A stretch of DNA of 64,000 nt from CBDCGV01 sp965216955 (GCA_965216955.1 CBDCGV010000016.1:124001-188000); one strand, 5' to 3'; positions 43,615-53,728 are shown, numbered from the stretch's first letter. The notes: generated by a model from the sequence alone, not told the origin. Made by a program: numbers and translations.

Positions 43615-44778
43615 CTACAAAAATTTTCGAGAGATGACTTCCTTCATAATCTCATTGGTTCCAGCATAAATTTTCTGCACCCTAGAATCTGCAAAGGCTC
43701 TTCCTGCTAAATACTCCCACATATATCCATAGCCTCCATGTAATTGCATACATTCATCTGCTATTTTCACTTGTACCTCTGTTAGCTTATATTTCATCAT
43801 AGATGCCATCGCACCGTCTAATTGTTTGTTACAATGAAGCTCTAAACATCTATCTGCATAAACCCTAGCCGTTTGAAACTCCGTTATTAACTCAGCAATT
43901 TTGAATTTGGTGTTTTGAAAACGAGCAATAGATTTACCAAACGCTTCTCTCTCCTTTACATATTCAATAGTTGCTTTCAAATTTGCTTCTGCAAGCGCTA
44001 AGCCTGTCCATCCTACTAACAATCGCTCCTGTGCCAATTCCGTCATCATATAGCCAAACCCCATGCCCTCTTGCCCTAACAAATTTTCTTTAGGCACCTC
44101 TACATTATCGAAAAATAATTCACATGTGTCTTGTGCATGTAAACCAACTTTCTCAAATGGAAAGCCCTTGGAAAAGCCCTCCATTGTATCATCAATTATA
44201 ATAAGACTAGTTCCTTTCGCACCTAAAGAAGGGTTCGTTTTAACTGCAACTACTGCTACATTACTTAGGTATCCATTTGTAATAAAGGTTTTAGATCCAT
44301 TGACCAAATAGTGATCCCCTTTATCAATAGCGGTTGTTTTAATGCCTTGTAAATCACTTCCCGCACCTGGTTCTGTCATTGCAATAGCACCAATGTATTC
44401 ACCAGCAATCATTTTAGGCAAATATTTTTGCTTTGTAGCCTCACTACCATAGTGCTGTATATATGGTGTAACAATATCAGAATGTAAAGGATAACCTAAT
44501 GATGGCCCCATACAACCTGTATACCCTAATTCTTCCATAAAAATAGCATCATAGCGAAAATCATCTATCCCTAATCCTCCATATTCTTCAGACACATTCA
44601 TGCATAGAAAACCATTTTCACCCATTGCTTTCCATGATTCCCTTGAAACCATTTTATCCTTTTCCCATTTTGCATTATGGGGTGTAACCTCCTTAGCAAG
44701 AAGATCTCTAACTGACTGTCTAAAAATTTCATGTTCCTCGGTAAAAACAGTTCTTTCAAATAATCCTTCAATTAACAT
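43615..44778 (-). CDS. Acyl-CoA dehydrogenase
   Basis: 387 aa FAD flavoprotein. It oxidises an acyl-CoA at C2-C3 and passes electrons to ETF. Blocks present are GAIAMTEPGAGSDLQGI, the FAD-binding TFITNGYLS, the helix ERLLVGWTGLALA, KSIARFQNTKFKIAEL, MQLHGGYGYMWEY and AGTNEIMKEVISRKFL. The catalytic Glu is the one in AGTNEIM if the enzyme belongs to the short/medium class. Chain-length preference is not visible. Convergent with the Lnb-like gene with 13 nt between; single gene. The 230-bp gap upstream (44779-45008) shows no further feature. Confidence 0.95.
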   Translation of the reverse strand: MLIEGLFERTVFTEEHEIFRQSVRDLLAKEVTPHNAKWEKDKMVSRESWKAMGENGFLCMNVSEEYGGLGIDDFRYDAIFMEELGYTGCMGPSLGYPLHSDIVTPYIQHYGSEATKQKYLPKMIAGEYIGAIAMTEPGAGSDLQGIKTTAIDKGDHYLVNGSKTFITNGYLSNVAVVAVKTNPSLGAKGTSLIIIDDTMEGFSKGFPFEKVGLHAQDTCELFFDNVEVPKENLLGQEGMGFGYMMTELAQERLLVGWTGLALAEANLKATIEYVKEREAFGKSIARFQNTKFKIAELITEFQTARVYADRCLELHCNKQLDGAMASMMKYKLTEVQVKIADECMQLHGGYGYMWEYLAGRAFADSRVQKIYAGTNEIMKEVISRKFL

Positions 44779-45008
44779 TTATTGGAATTTAGCTAGTCTT
44801 CGCATACGCTTAGACGATTAAAATTTAAAATATTTTCAAACGGTTACTATTCACACTTTACCGTCTAAAATTTATATAGTTCAAATATCGCAAAATTTAA
44901 GATGTTGTGGTAATTACATGAAGATGAAAGAAAGCGATTATCGCTAATTGGGAATTGTTTTAAGCTATGGATAGTTTATTATCTTAGAATGAGTCAAAAT
45001 TGTAACAT

Positions 45009-45539
45009 ATGAAATTAAAAACAGGAAATAAAGCCCCCCAATTTTTAACGACAGATATTTTTGGAAACACAATTAAGTCCGAAGATCTCAGAGGAAAAAA
45101 ATTGATGCTTTCTTTTTATAGGTACGCCTCCTGCCCACTTTGTAACTTAAGGGTTAATCAACTCATTCAAAAACATGATAAACTTGCATCTAATGGCTTA
45201 AATATTGTTTCTGTTTTTCAGTCGCCAGTTGAAAGTATTTTAAAATATGTAGGAAAACAAGATGCGCCTTTTCCTATCATTGCAGACCCTACTCATACCT
45301 TATACAAATTATATGGCGTAAGTGGAAATTGGGCGGCTTTTGCTAGAGCCGGATTAAAACTGGATAAAATGGCCAAAGCAGCAAAACTTGGTTTTATGCC
45401 CGGGAAAATGGAGGGTGATATAAAAATGGTGCCTGCGGACTTTTTAATTGATGAAAAAGGCTTTATCCATACTGCGTATTACGGTAAGGATATTTCAGAC
45501 CATATAGAAATTACAGAGATTGAAAGTTTTCTTAACTGA
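45009..45539 (+). CDS. Peroxiredoxin-like (AhpC/TSA family) protein
   Basis: 176 aa, no signal peptide. A thioredoxin-fold protein with the motif YRYASCPLCNLR (CxxC) in the position of the peroxidatic cysteine, then FPIIADPTHTLYKLYGV, and a C-terminal FLIDEKGFIHTAYYGKD. This matches the peroxiredoxin-like (PRX-like 2) branch of AhpC/TSA. Probably reduces peroxides or acts as a thiol exchange protein in the cytoplasm. Confidence 0.85.
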   Translation: MKLKTGNKAPQFLTTDIFGNTIKSEDLRGKKLMLSFYRYASCPLCNLRVNQLIQKHDKLASNGLNIVSVFQSPVESILKYVGKQDAPFPIIADPTHTLYKLYGVSGNWAAFARAGLKLDKMAKAAKLGFMPGKMEGDIKMVPADFLIDEKGFIHTAYYGKDISDHIEITEIESFLN

Positions 45540-45545
45540 ACAAAA

Positions 45546-45576
45546 TTGATGAACTGTAGTTAATTTTATAACTTTG
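45546..45576 (+). promoter_or_regulatory. Bacteroidota-type promoter of ahcY
   Basis: TTG at 45546-45548 and TAACTTTG at 45569-45576 with a 20-bp spacer, close to the -33/-7 consensus. The -7 box ends 20 nt before the ahcY ATG. Confidence 0.65.
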
Positions 45577-45596
45577 CACCACAAAAATTAATAATT

Positions 45597-46916
45597 ATGT
45601 CAACAACAGCGGTAGATAAAAAGCTTCCATATAAGGTTAAAGATATTGCTTTAGCTGATTGGGGTAGAAAAGAGATTGAATTAGCAGAAGCTGAAATGCC
45701 AGGGCTTATGGCACTTAGAGAAGAATATGGAGATTCGAAACCTTTAAAAGGTGCTAGAATAGCCGGATGTCTTCACATGACTATTCAAACGGCAGTATTA
45801 ATTGAAACATTAGTTCATCTGGGAGCGGAAGTTACATGGTCTTCATGTAATATTTTCTCTACACAAGATCATGCTGCCGCTGCTATAGCTGCTGCTGGTA
45901 TTCCTGTTTATGCATGGAAAGGTATGAATGAAGAGGAATTTGATTGGTGTATTGAGCAAACTTTGTTTTTTGGAGAAGACAACCAACCATTAAACATGAT
46001 TTTGGACGATGGTGGTGATTTAACCAATATGGTTTTAGATAAATACCCAGAACTTGTAGAAGGTATTAAAGGATTAAGTGAAGAAACTACTACTGGTGTA
46101 CACAGATTATATGAAAGAGTTGAAAAGGGAACATTGCCCATTCCTGCAATAAACATCAATGACTCTGTCACCAAATCTAAATTTGACAATAAGTATGGTT
46201 GCAAAGAATCATGTGTCGATGCCATTAGGAGGGCTACTGATGTAATGATGGCGGGTAAAGTTGCTGTTGTAGGAGGATACGGAGATGTAGGAAAAGGTTC
46301 TGCTGCTTCTCTAAGAGGTGCTGGTTGTAGAGTGATTGTAACTGAAATAGATCCAATTTGTGCTTTACAGGCTGCAATGGACGGATTTGAGGTTAAAAAA
46401 ATGGCTGATGCCGTAAAAGAAGCTGATATCATTGTTACCGCTACTGGAAATAAAGACATTATTGCTGGAAGGCATTTTGAAACCATGAAAGACAAAGCAA
46501 TTGTTTGTAATATAGGTCATTTCGATAATGAAATAGACATGGCATGGTTAAATACAAACCACGGTGATTCAAAAGTTGAGATTAAACCTCAGGTAGATAA
46601 ATATACCATCAATGGTAGCGATGTAATTATTTTGGCGGAAGGCAGATTGGTGAATTTAGGGTGCGCTACAGGACATCCTTCTTTTGTTATGTCTAATTCG
46701 TTTACCAATCAAACATTAGCGCAGCTAGAACTTTGGAACAATTCCGGAAATTATGAAAACAAAGTATATGTGCTTCCTAAGCATTTAGATGAAAAGGTTG
46801 CAAGGTTACACTTAAAGAAAATAGGTGTTGATTTAGAAGAATTAACGCAGGAACAGGCGGACTACATTAGTGTTCCTGTTGAAGGTCCATTTAAGCCTGA
46901 CTATTATAGGTATTAG
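45597..46916 (+). CDS. ahcY: Adenosylhomocysteinase
   Basis: 439 aa. Hydrolyses S-adenosylhomocysteine to adenosine and homocysteine, relieving inhibition of methyltransferases. Clear blocks are KGARIAGCLHMTIQTAVLIE in part, SSCNIFSTQDHAAAAIA, the Lys/Asp site VTKSKFDNKYGC, the NAD loop VVGGYGDVGKGSA, NIGHFDNEID and the C-terminal tail PFKPDYYRY that closes over NAD. Single gene with its own promoter and terminator. Confidence 0.98.
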   Translation: MSTTAVDKKLPYKVKDIALADWGRKEIELAEAEMPGLMALREEYGDSKPLKGARIAGCLHMTIQTAVLIETLVHLGAEVTWSSCNIFSTQDHAAAAIAAAGIPVYAWKGMNEEEFDWCIEQTLFFGEDNQPLNMILDDGGDLTNMVLDKYPELVEGIKGLSEETTTGVHRLYERVEKGTLPIPAININDSVTKSKFDNKYGCKESCVDAIRRATDVMMAGKVAVVGGYGDVGKGSAASLRGAGCRVIVTEIDPICALQAAMDGFEVKKMADAVKEADIIVTATGNKDIIAGRHFETMKDKAIVCNIGHFDNEIDMAWLNTNHGDSKVEIKPQVDKYTINGSDVIILAEGRLVNLGCATGHPSFVMSNSFTNQTLAQLELWNNSGNYENKVYVLPKHLDEKVARLHLKKIGVDLEELTQEQADYISVPVEGPFKPDYYRY

Positions 46917-46934
46917 AAAATAATACTATCGTTT

Positions 46935-46975
46935 AAAAGCCGCTCTATTTTTTATTGAGCGGCTTTTCTTTTTAA
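46935..46975 (+). terminator. Intrinsic terminator after ahcY
   Basis: An 11-bp perfect stem (46935-46945 with 46957-46967), an AT-rich 11-base loop, then a T-rich run. Confidence 0.88.
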
Positions 46976-46985
46976 ATAATAAAAT

Positions 46986-47336
46986 ATGGAGACTTCCTCT
47001 TTTGATACATTGGTTTTTTATGCAGCACATGATGAAAATGACACTCCTGACCAAAAATTTGAATCTCTCCTATTGTACTATTATGATGAAGATGAAAACT
47101 TTCTAGGTGTCGATATTGCTCCATATTTAACAGTATTGGATGCACAACAAATGCTTGAAGAAATTCAGCTTCAGTTGAATACAGCCAATGACCTATTCAA
47201 AGAAAATATGCTTAACAAAATAAAAAATTGGGTTAATCTTATGGTTTCTAAAGGGTATCCCTTTTTTATGTATGAATTGGAACCCAAGCAATTAGCAGGG
47301 AAGGCTTACCCTTTGGCAGCAAATGAGAAATTATAA
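46986..47336 (+). CDS. Hypothetical protein
   Basis: 116 aa, acidic, with no signal peptide or hydrophobic segment. It begins with beta-type residues (FDTLVFYAAHDENDTPD), then a predicted amphipathic helix with QQMLEEIQLQLN, and ends with a block of Pro, Lys and Gly. No family is recognised. It follows the ahcY terminator by 11 nt and must have its own promoter or rely on read-through. Confidence 0.55.
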   Translation: METSSFDTLVFYAAHDENDTPDQKFESLLLYYYDEDENFLGVDIAPYLTVLDAQQMLEEIQLQLNTANDLFKENMLNKIKNWVNLMVSKGYPFFMYELEPKQLAGKAYPLAANEKL

Positions 47337-47381
47337 AGTTTTCAGTTATCCGAAATATTGAACCTAAAAAATAATCTTAAT

Positions 47382-48617
47382 CTACATAAATAGATTCTCC
47401 AATGCAGGCACATTCCCTAAAACCTGATGAACCATACTTGATGAGGCACCAAGCATCTCCTTCATAATTGAAGCATAAATACTTCTAAAATCTATATCGT
47501 ATTGCAAATTTCCATTAAGATCGGGTCTAACTAAATCTACAGCCCTACCTGTTGTTCCTCCATGAACCTGATCTCCAATCAAAAAAACAGGACCTGCCGT
47601 ACCATGATCCGTTCCACCAGAAGCATTTTCTTCTATTCGGCGTCCAAACTCAGAATAAATAAAACAAACCACTTGTTTATCCATTTCCCTCTTTTTTAGA
47701 TCCGCATAAAAAGCAGCAAGATTTTTATCAAGTATTTCTAGCAAATGATCGTGCTCCCATTTCTGATTAATGTGTGTATCAAACCCATCTAAAGCGCAGT
47801 AATAGACTTTAGATCTCAGTCTTCCTTTTATCAATTTCGCTACCATCGATAAATGCTCAGCAAGTATACTGCCATCTTCATAAGCAACATCGTTCTTTCC
47901 ATTATCAATAGCCTTTTGTATCGCATTTGCATAACTAAAAGTCGAATTGGTAGTTTGCTTTAAAAAATCAAGCACCTTGTTATAACCATCTTCCTTACCT
48001 GATATTACATACTCTAAAGGGGCCCTTGTTAGTTCTGTTAAATCCTCCATGTCAGAAATAGCCGCATGATAGCTCCTTTTATTCCCCTGAAAGAGTAATC
48101 CACTTTCACCACTAATGTGGGTAACGGGTGGAGACGACAATGTCTTTTGTTCATGTTTATATTGTACTTCTAACCACCTTCCAAGCCATCCAGAATTGTC
48201 TTTCATAGCCGAATGCCATGTGTCAAAGGATTGAAAATGAGATAAATTTGGATTAGGATATCCTACATTTCGAATGATTTGCAAATTTCCCTCATCCCAT
48301 CTTTTTTGAAAAAAATCGAGCTTTTTATTCAATGCAAGATACTTCGACAGGTAATGTATATCACTTTTTTTAAGATGTAATTCGGGTCTTTTCTCTTTGT
48401 ATACTTCATACTGATGAACTGGAATTAACGTATTAAGGCCATCATTTCCTCCTCCTAAATAGATAAAAACTAAGATTTGATCATTATCTAAATAATTAAT
48501 ATCTGACAAGTGCATACCTCCAGCACGAACAGGAAAAGCCCCATTCAAATATGCTGTTGCACCAATAATGGACAAATATTTTAAAAACTCTCTTCTATGC
48601 TGTTTTCTAATTCCCAT
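47382..48617 (-). CDS. DUF1501 family exported protein
   Basis: 411 aa. The N-terminus looks like a twin-arginine signal (RREFLKYLSIIGATAY). DUF1501 blocks are VFIYLGGGNDGLNTLIPV, HFQSFDTWHSA, EFGRRIEENASGGTDHGTAGPVFLIG and the Asp/His content of an alkaline-phosphatase-like sulfatase fold. DUF1501 proteins are always beside DUF1800 proteins, as here (4-nt gap). Reaction unknown; probably exported. Confidence 0.92.
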   Translation of the reverse strand: MGIRKQHRREFLKYLSIIGATAYLNGAFPVRAGGMHLSDINYLDNDQILVFIYLGGGNDGLNTLIPVHQYEVYKEKRPELHLKKSDIHYLSKYLALNKKLDFFQKRWDEGNLQIIRNVGYPNPNLSHFQSFDTWHSAMKDNSGWLGRWLEVQYKHEQKTLSSPPVTHISGESGLLFQGNKRSYHAAISDMEDLTELTRAPLEYVISGKEDGYNKVLDFLKQTTNSTFSYANAIQKAIDNGKNDVAYEDGSILAEHLSMVAKLIKGRLRSKVYYCALDGFDTHINQKWEHDHLLEILDKNLAAFYADLKKREMDKQVVCFIYSEFGRRIEENASGGTDHGTAGPVFLIGDQVHGGTTGRAVDLVRPDLNGNLQYDIDFRSIYASIMKEMLGASSSMVHQVLGNVPALENLFM

Positions 48618-48621
48618 ATTA

Positions 48622-50031
48622 TTATGTCAATTGAAATTCCGGCAGTCTAAATAAATAAAAGACCATATTTATTATCATCCATTTTTTTTCCTCCTCATCA
48701 AGATGATTAAAATATTGAACGGAGAAGCCTTCTGTAATTTTTTTAAGCAGATATTCCTTTTGTTCTTTGGACTCCCCCTTGTAAAAAAAGTATTTTAAAC
48801 AGGCATCTACAATACTAGAGGAGTCTTCTATATTTGCTCCAATATTCAGCAAAAAATCAACAATCCCGTTCTCTTTTTTCCGCTCAATAAAACGTTCAAA
48901 CATTTCATAACAAAGCCCCCATCTTAACTGCAACCACTCCGTTGAAATCCATCTGGTATGTCCCTTCCATCCAGCGACATCCGGAGGGTTAAAAAGTTCC
49001 TGTCCAATAAATGCAATGTAATCGTTTAACTCAACTAAGTCTTTATCAGACGGTTGCTCTCCCATAAAATTTATGAGCTGCAAAGAAAGGTCTAATGGAC
49101 TTTTAATAAGTGTTCCAATATTTTCTTCTGAAAAAAAATAATGGCTTTTAAATAAAACCGCTAATATGGGTAAAATTTCAAAATCGTTTTTCAATATAAT
49201 CTTAGCAAATTCATTTATCGCCTCTTCAGATGTATAAGGTGTTACAAATGCAAACAAAAGCCGAGTACTTAAATGCATTGCCATCTCCCCCTTTCTATGC
49301 TCAAATAAAATATCTATGATATCTTCATAATGCCATTTTCCTACCTGATCAAATATTTTTTTCTCTCCACCATCCCAATGTGCTGTTTCAAACTTTGAAT
49401 CGTTGACTGAGACTACTTCCCAACCCGTAAAAGCCCTTGCTATCTCATAAATATCTTTTTGAGTATAATTTTGATCACGTCCTAAGGTGAAGAGTTCTAG
49501 CAATTCCCGAGCATAGTTTTCGTTGGGATTTTCTTTAAAATTTTCATTCCCATTTAAAAAAAACAACATTGCTGGGCTCTTTCCAACCTGTCGAACTAAA
49601 TCTCTCAGATTCCCAAGAGCGTTCTCATAAATCAATTGATGATAATGATATCCGTATGAGGGAAATTCGTACGCATCAAACCTTGTAACGAACAAATTGT
49701 GCCAAAACAAAGTCATTTTATCCCTTAAATTACCTTTAATCAATTGCTGTAACCAAATGGTTTGCATCTCCTGAAAATGCTCGTAATTTTCTTCCGTGTC
49801 TTCTTCATAGTCATCTTCTCCCCAATTAGCCCATTTAGGTTTCAAAATGGGTTTAATGACCTTCGATTTATTAATTAAATGATCTATAATCTGAGTAGGT
49901 GCATTTTTAAGCTGCCCGTCCAAATATTTAGGGTAGTATCCAAATTGCAATCGGCCATAAATGTGCTTGAGCCGCATTATATTCCATGGCATCAATTCAT
50001 TTGGAACGTATATATCAAAGTAATTACTCAA
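48622..50031 (-). CDS. DUF1800 family protein
   Basis: 469 aa. Typical blocks are MTLFWHNLFVT, NPNENYARELLELFTLG, YTQKDIYEIARAFTGW, NPPDVAGWKGH and WISTEWLQLRW. No signal peptide is evident, though family members are often exported. It forms a two-gene operon with DUF1501. Function unknown; the pair is frequent in marine Bacteroidota and Planctomycetes. Confidence 0.92.
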   Translation of the reverse strand: MSNYFDIYVPNELMPWNIMRLKHIYGRLQFGYYPKYLDGQLKNAPTQIIDHLINKSKVIKPILKPKWANWGEDDYEEDTEENYEHFQEMQTIWLQQLIKGNLRDKMTLFWHNLFVTRFDAYEFPSYGYHYHQLIYENALGNLRDLVRQVGKSPAMLFFLNGNENFKENPNENYARELLELFTLGRDQNYTQKDIYEIARAFTGWEVVSVNDSKFETAHWDGGEKKIFDQVGKWHYEDIIDILFEHRKGEMAMHLSTRLLFAFVTPYTSEEAINEFAKIILKNDFEILPILAVLFKSHYFFSEENIGTLIKSPLDLSLQLINFMGEQPSDKDLVELNDYIAFIGQELFNPPDVAGWKGHTRWISTEWLQLRWGLCYEMFERFIERKKENGIVDFLLNIGANIEDSSSIVDACLKYFFYKGESKEQKEYLLKKITEGFSVQYFNHLDEEEKKWMIINMVFYLFRLPEFQLT

Positions 50032-50103
50032 ACTCTCGTTTCCGAAAAAACGATTCGATAGAGAAAAAAATTGTGTATGCTAAAAAAGGACGTTTTAAGT
50101 TAA

Positions 50104-50598
50104 CTAACTGGTCGGTACAAGTCGGGCACCCAACCAACTTTTTTTAAGGGGAACCTTAAATTGTGTTTCAAACTCTGATTTATTTTTTACAAGTGTATTA
50201 AAAACAATCGTATCTAAACTAATCGCTCCATCTTGTATAAGAGATTGGATTTTATTCATATGAACACTTCTAATCTCTTCGCCATCTATATAACAGATAT
50301 GCACTCTATCAAATAGATTAAGGTTAAAATCTAGTCCTATTTGTTTAATTATTTTAACGGAACTATCTATAGAACAACCACTAACCATTGTTGATTGTTC
50401 ATCAGCCATAAGCACAATAAATCTATTGGCATAAACTTTACCAAACCCTTTTACAGGTTGGTTATGTGCGACCCAACCAGCCACAAATTCATTAAGAATA
50501 GAATTAATTTCTGCAACTTCCCTTTCATTTAAGGCTCTATCGATCTGATAAATCCAGATCTTCGAATTAGGCGCTAAATCTTCGTAGGATGCAATCAT
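50104..50598 (-). CDS. Conserved hypothetical protein of the iron-sulfur operon
   Basis: 164 aa, not confidently recognised; similar Bacteroidota proteins are often labelled ABC transporter ATPase, but no Walker motifs are present here, so that name is not used. There is no signal peptide. Visible blocks are IWIYQIDRALNEREV, FVAGWVAHNQPVKG, VLMADEQSTMVSGCSIDSSV and NLFDRVHICYID. It begins 8 nt after the stop of the CCG-type iron-sulfur protein gene, so it belongs to that operon. Confidence 0.65.
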   Translation of the reverse strand: MIASYEDLAPNSKIWIYQIDRALNEREVAEINSILNEFVAGWVAHNQPVKGFGKVYANRFIVLMADEQSTMVSGCSIDSSVKIIKQIGLDFNLNLFDRVHICYIDGEEIRSVHMNKIQSLIQDGAISLDTIVFNTLVKNKSEFETQFKVPLKKSWLGARLVPTS

Positions 50599-50606
50599 TT
50601 TTTTAA

Positions 50607-51482
50607 TTATAAACCATTTGCCTGAGCAACGAGTTCCGCAATATCAAAGACCTTTATACTTTCTTGAAGTTCTTTTTCTTTAACACCATCTGTCATCATC
50701 GTATTACAAAAAGGACACCCTACAGCAACAACATCAGGCATTATTTCTAGTACTTGATCCGTTCGTTCTTGATTAATTCGTTTATTTCCGGGCTCATTCT
50801 CCTTAAACATCTGAGCACCTCCTGCACCACAACATAAGCCCTTGGTTTTACAGGATTTCATTTCTACTAAATCGGCATCGAGCTCTTCTAAAACTGCTCT
50901 CGGAGCGACATAAACATCATTGGCTCTACCTAAATAACAGCTATCATGAAATGTTATTTTTCTCCCTTTGAACTCCCCTCCTTCAACTGCCAATTTCCCA
51001 TCTTTTATTAGGTTTTGTAGATATTGTGAATGATGCACAACTTCATAATTACCTCCTAAAACAGGGTACTCATTCTTTAGTGTATTATAACAATGCGGGC
51101 ATGTTGTTACTATTTTTTTAACATTATACATGTCCAATGTTGCTATATTTTGTTGAGCTAACATTTGAAAAACAAATTCATTACCCGCTCGACGTGCAGG
51201 ATCACCCGTACATGCTTCTTCCGTACCTAAAACTGCATAATCTATACCTATAGAGTTCAATATTTTTGAGAACGCTATAGTCACACGTTGCGCACGCTGA
51301 TCAAAGCTCCCTGCGCAACCTGTCCAAAATAGGATTTCAGGTTGCTTTCCAGCTGCTATTTCATTGGCCATTATCGGCACTACCAATTTTTTCTTTTCAA
51401 TCGCCGCAGCCACTTCTTCAACAATAGGCTCTACCTTCTCTTGTGATTCCTCCGGCTGAATTTGATTTTGTTCCTCGCTCAT
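50607..51482 (-). CDS. CCG-domain (HdrB-like) iron-sulfur oxidoreductase subunit
   Basis: 291 aa. Two CCG cysteine-rich domains: FWTGCAGSFDQR and CPHCYNTL, then HDSCYLGR, CKTKGLCCGAGGAQMF and CPFCNTMM. In heterodisulfide-reductase-type enzymes these ligate an unusual [4Fe-4S] cluster. The N-terminal about 45 residues are an acidic extension. It works with the membrane protein encoded 50 nt upstream (51533-52867). Electron donor and acceptor are unknown. Confidence 0.9.
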   Translation of the reverse strand: MSEEQNQIQPEESQEKVEPIVEEVAAAIEKKKLVVPIMANEIAAGKQPEILFWTGCAGSFDQRAQRVTIAFSKILNSIGIDYAVLGTEEACTGDPARRAGNEFVFQMLAQQNIATLDMYNVKKIVTTCPHCYNTLKNEYPVLGGNYEVVHHSQYLQNLIKDGKLAVEGGEFKGRKITFHDSCYLGRANDVYVAPRAVLEELDADLVEMKSCKTKGLCCGAGGAQMFKENEPGNKRINQERTDQVLEIMPDVVAVGCPFCNTMMTDGVKEKELQESIKVFDIAELVAQANGL

Positions 51483-51532
51483 AATTATTATCTATTGGTT
51501 ATGATGATGATTTACTAAAAGACTTTATTATA

Positions 51533-52867
51533 CTAGGCATTCGCTTCCTCTAACCATTTAAGTCTATCGTCTGTTGAGAATTGCCATGGCGCCTGATTGT
51601 TTTCCAAATTGGTGAACATAGTATTCCATTCTTGAGGAGAATCAGCCTCCTCCATAATCATATATCTACGCAATTCTAAAATAATATTTAATGGACTAAT
51701 GTTAACAGGACATTCTTCTACACATGCATTACAAGTCGTACACGCTCTTAATTCTTCCTTAGAAATGTAATCTCCAATGAGCATTTTACCATCATCGTAG
51801 TCAGGCCCCTGATCTCTTTTATTTGTTCCTACTTCTTCCAATCTGTCCCTCGTATCCATCATGATTTTTCTTGGAGACAATTTCTTACCCGTTTGATTTG
51901 CCGGACAAGCCTCTGTGCAACGACCGCATTCTGTACAAGTATATGCATCTAACAAGCTTTTCCAACTCAGGTCTGTAACATCTTTTGCTCCAAAACTTGG
52001 CATTTCTTCATCCATTCCTGTGTCTACTGGAGCCTCATCACTAAACATAGAGGCCACTTCTTTTTGAACAGATGGCATATTAGCAATTTGTCCCTTAGCT
52101 TCTGGCCTTGTAAAAAAAGTATTCGGAAACGCCAATATAATATGCAGGTGTTTTGAATAAGTCACATAATTCAAGAAAAACAATACCAAAAGAATATGTC
52201 CCCACCAACCTAATCGCTCAATGAAAATTAATGTATTCTCAGGTAGAAATTGCAACATTGAAGCCAATGGATAAGTAAAAATAAAAGGGTCCGTGTGATG
52301 GTAAACGCCTTTCATTTGTAGCGCTTGATCTCCTCCATTCATACATGCAATAAAAAAGAGTAATGAAAGCTCAAATATCAAGATGAGATTGGCATCAAGT
52401 GTTGGCCAACCTTTCATCTCAGGTTTATGAAAACGAGGAATTTTAAGTGCATTTCTTCTATATAAGAAAATCAAGGTGGCTACTAATGCTCCAACGGAAG
52501 CAAATTCTATAAAATTGATCGTTAAAGTATATACCCATCTTGTTGGCTCCCATTTTTCAAAAAGGTGCCAAATGATTCTATGTTTACCTGTAAAGCCATC
52601 TAAGAAGATTTCTATCAATTCTATCTGGGTAATCATAAAAGCTCCATAAATGGCAAGATGTAACAACGCAACTATTGGCTTTTTAAACATTTTCTTTTGC
52701 CCAAAAGCAATTAAAAGCATCTTTTTTATCCGAAACGAAAGATCTGAATTAATCTCTTCATCCTTACCAAGTTGAATATTATCATATATCTGCTTTAATC
52801 TATCAAAGAAGAAAAAGAATGCCAATGTTACGGCTGATATGAATAATATTTGCTGTGCTAGTCCCAT
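51533..52867 (-). CDS. Membrane-bound iron-sulfur oxidoreductase, HdrD/NarI-like fusion
   Basis: 444 aa. The first about 240 residues contain about five transmembrane helices with several His, resembling a NarI-type cytochrome b domain. The C-terminal part has two 4Fe-4S motifs, CTECGRCTEACP and CTTCNACVEECP. Together with the CCG subunit downstream it should link membrane quinone or b-type heme to a cytoplasmic thiol or other acceptor. It is the first gene of a three-gene operon. The 221 bp upstream hold only short palindromes near AT-rich DNA. Confidence 0.9.
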   Translation of the reverse strand: MGLAQQILFISAVTLAFFFFFDRLKQIYDNIQLGKDEEINSDLSFRIKKMLLIAFGQKKMFKKPIVALLHLAIYGAFMITQIELIEIFLDGFTGKHRIIWHLFEKWEPTRWVYTLTINFIEFASVGALVATLIFLYRRNALKIPRFHKPEMKGWPTLDANLILIFELSLLFFIACMNGGDQALQMKGVYHHTDPFIFTYPLASMLQFLPENTLIFIERLGWWGHILLVLFFLNYVTYSKHLHIILAFPNTFFTRPEAKGQIANMPSVQKEVASMFSDEAPVDTGMDEEMPSFGAKDVTDLSWKSLLDAYTCTECGRCTEACPANQTGKKLSPRKIMMDTRDRLEEVGTNKRDQGPDYDDGKMLIGDYISKEELRACTTCNACVEECPVNISPLNIILELRRYMIMEEADSPQEWNTMFTNLENNQAPWQFSTDDRLKWLEEANA

Positions 52868-53103
52868 TTAAATAAGCTTTATTCTGCGAAAATAACTAGA
52901 TATATCATCAATTTTAAGTAATTAAAGATAGCTTAAAACCTTATATGTTTATTTAGAATAAATCTAAATAAAATAATGAATACTAAATATCCTGTTTTAA
53001 TTTAAACCTCAAATCTTTATATAGGTGAGTTCAATAAAAAAGTATAATTTTAATTTATGGCTTAAAGCCAAATTTCGTATAAATCTGAATGTTTCATAAC
53101 AAG

Positions 53104-53613
53104 ATGAATAGAACAAGAAAAAAAATAATTTTAGACAATACAACGATTACTAAAAAGCTGAATCGCATGGCTTATCAGATTTTAGAATCTAATTATAATG
53201 AAGAAACAGTTATTTTGATTGGCATTGCTAATAAAGGATTACTTCTAGCTAAGAAGCTTTCCACTATTTTAAAGAGAATATCAGATATAGAAATTAAAAC
53301 TATATGGGTCAAAATGAATAAAAGAAACCCATTAGAAGGTGTAACACTAGAAAAGGAACTTGATTTTAACAACAAGTCTATTATCATTATTGATGATGTC
53401 GGAAATACTGGAAGAACCGTATTTTATGCCATGCAACCATTATATCAATATTTACCAAAGAAGATCCAAACAGCTGTTTTAGTTGATAGAAAACACAAAT
53501 CTTACCCTATTAAAGCCGATTTTGTTGGATTAGAACTGGCTACAACCTTAGATCAAGAGGTTATTGTGGATATGAATGACAAAGAAAAAGTGTTTGAAGC
53601 ATACCTTACATAA
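53104..53613 (+). CDS. Phosphoribosyltransferase (PyrR-like)
   Basis: 169 aa from ATG 53104; an ATG at 53089 would add five residues. The PRPP loop is IIIIDDVGNTGRTVFYA, with the early block VILIGIANKGLLLAKKL and the late GLELATTLDQEVIV. This is the PyrR-like type I phosphoribosyltransferase fold. PyrR proteins regulate pyrimidine genes or act as uracil phosphoribosyltransferases; which applies is not evident. Confidence 0.88.
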   Translation: MNRTRKKIILDNTTITKKLNRMAYQILESNYNEETVILIGIANKGLLLAKKLSTILKRISDIEIKTIWVKMNKRNPLEGVTLEKELDFNNKSIIIIDDVGNTGRTVFYAMQPLYQYLPKKIQTAVLVDRKHKSYPIKADFVGLELATTLDQEVIVDMNDKEKVFEAYLT

Positions 53614-53728
53614 GGTTATATTTCTTTGCATAAGATACGAGCAAAATGGTATTCATTTTATTATTTGGTATAGCGCATCAAGACAATTTCTTATTCAAAA
53701 AATCGTACTTTAGATGTAACAATATAAT

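Noticed and set aside
45908..46495. 195-codon minus-strand ORF inside ahcY
   Set aside because: Opposite a perfectly conserved enzyme; no signal, domain or start context.
50104..50598. ABC transporter ATPase
   Set aside because: This name is common for such proteins in databases, but no Walker A, Walker B or signature motif is present.
52868..53088. Regulatory RNA or riboswitch in the 221-bp divergent gap
   Set aside because: Only short AT-rich palindromes (for example around TGGCTTAAAGCCA) are visible; not enough structure to support a call.
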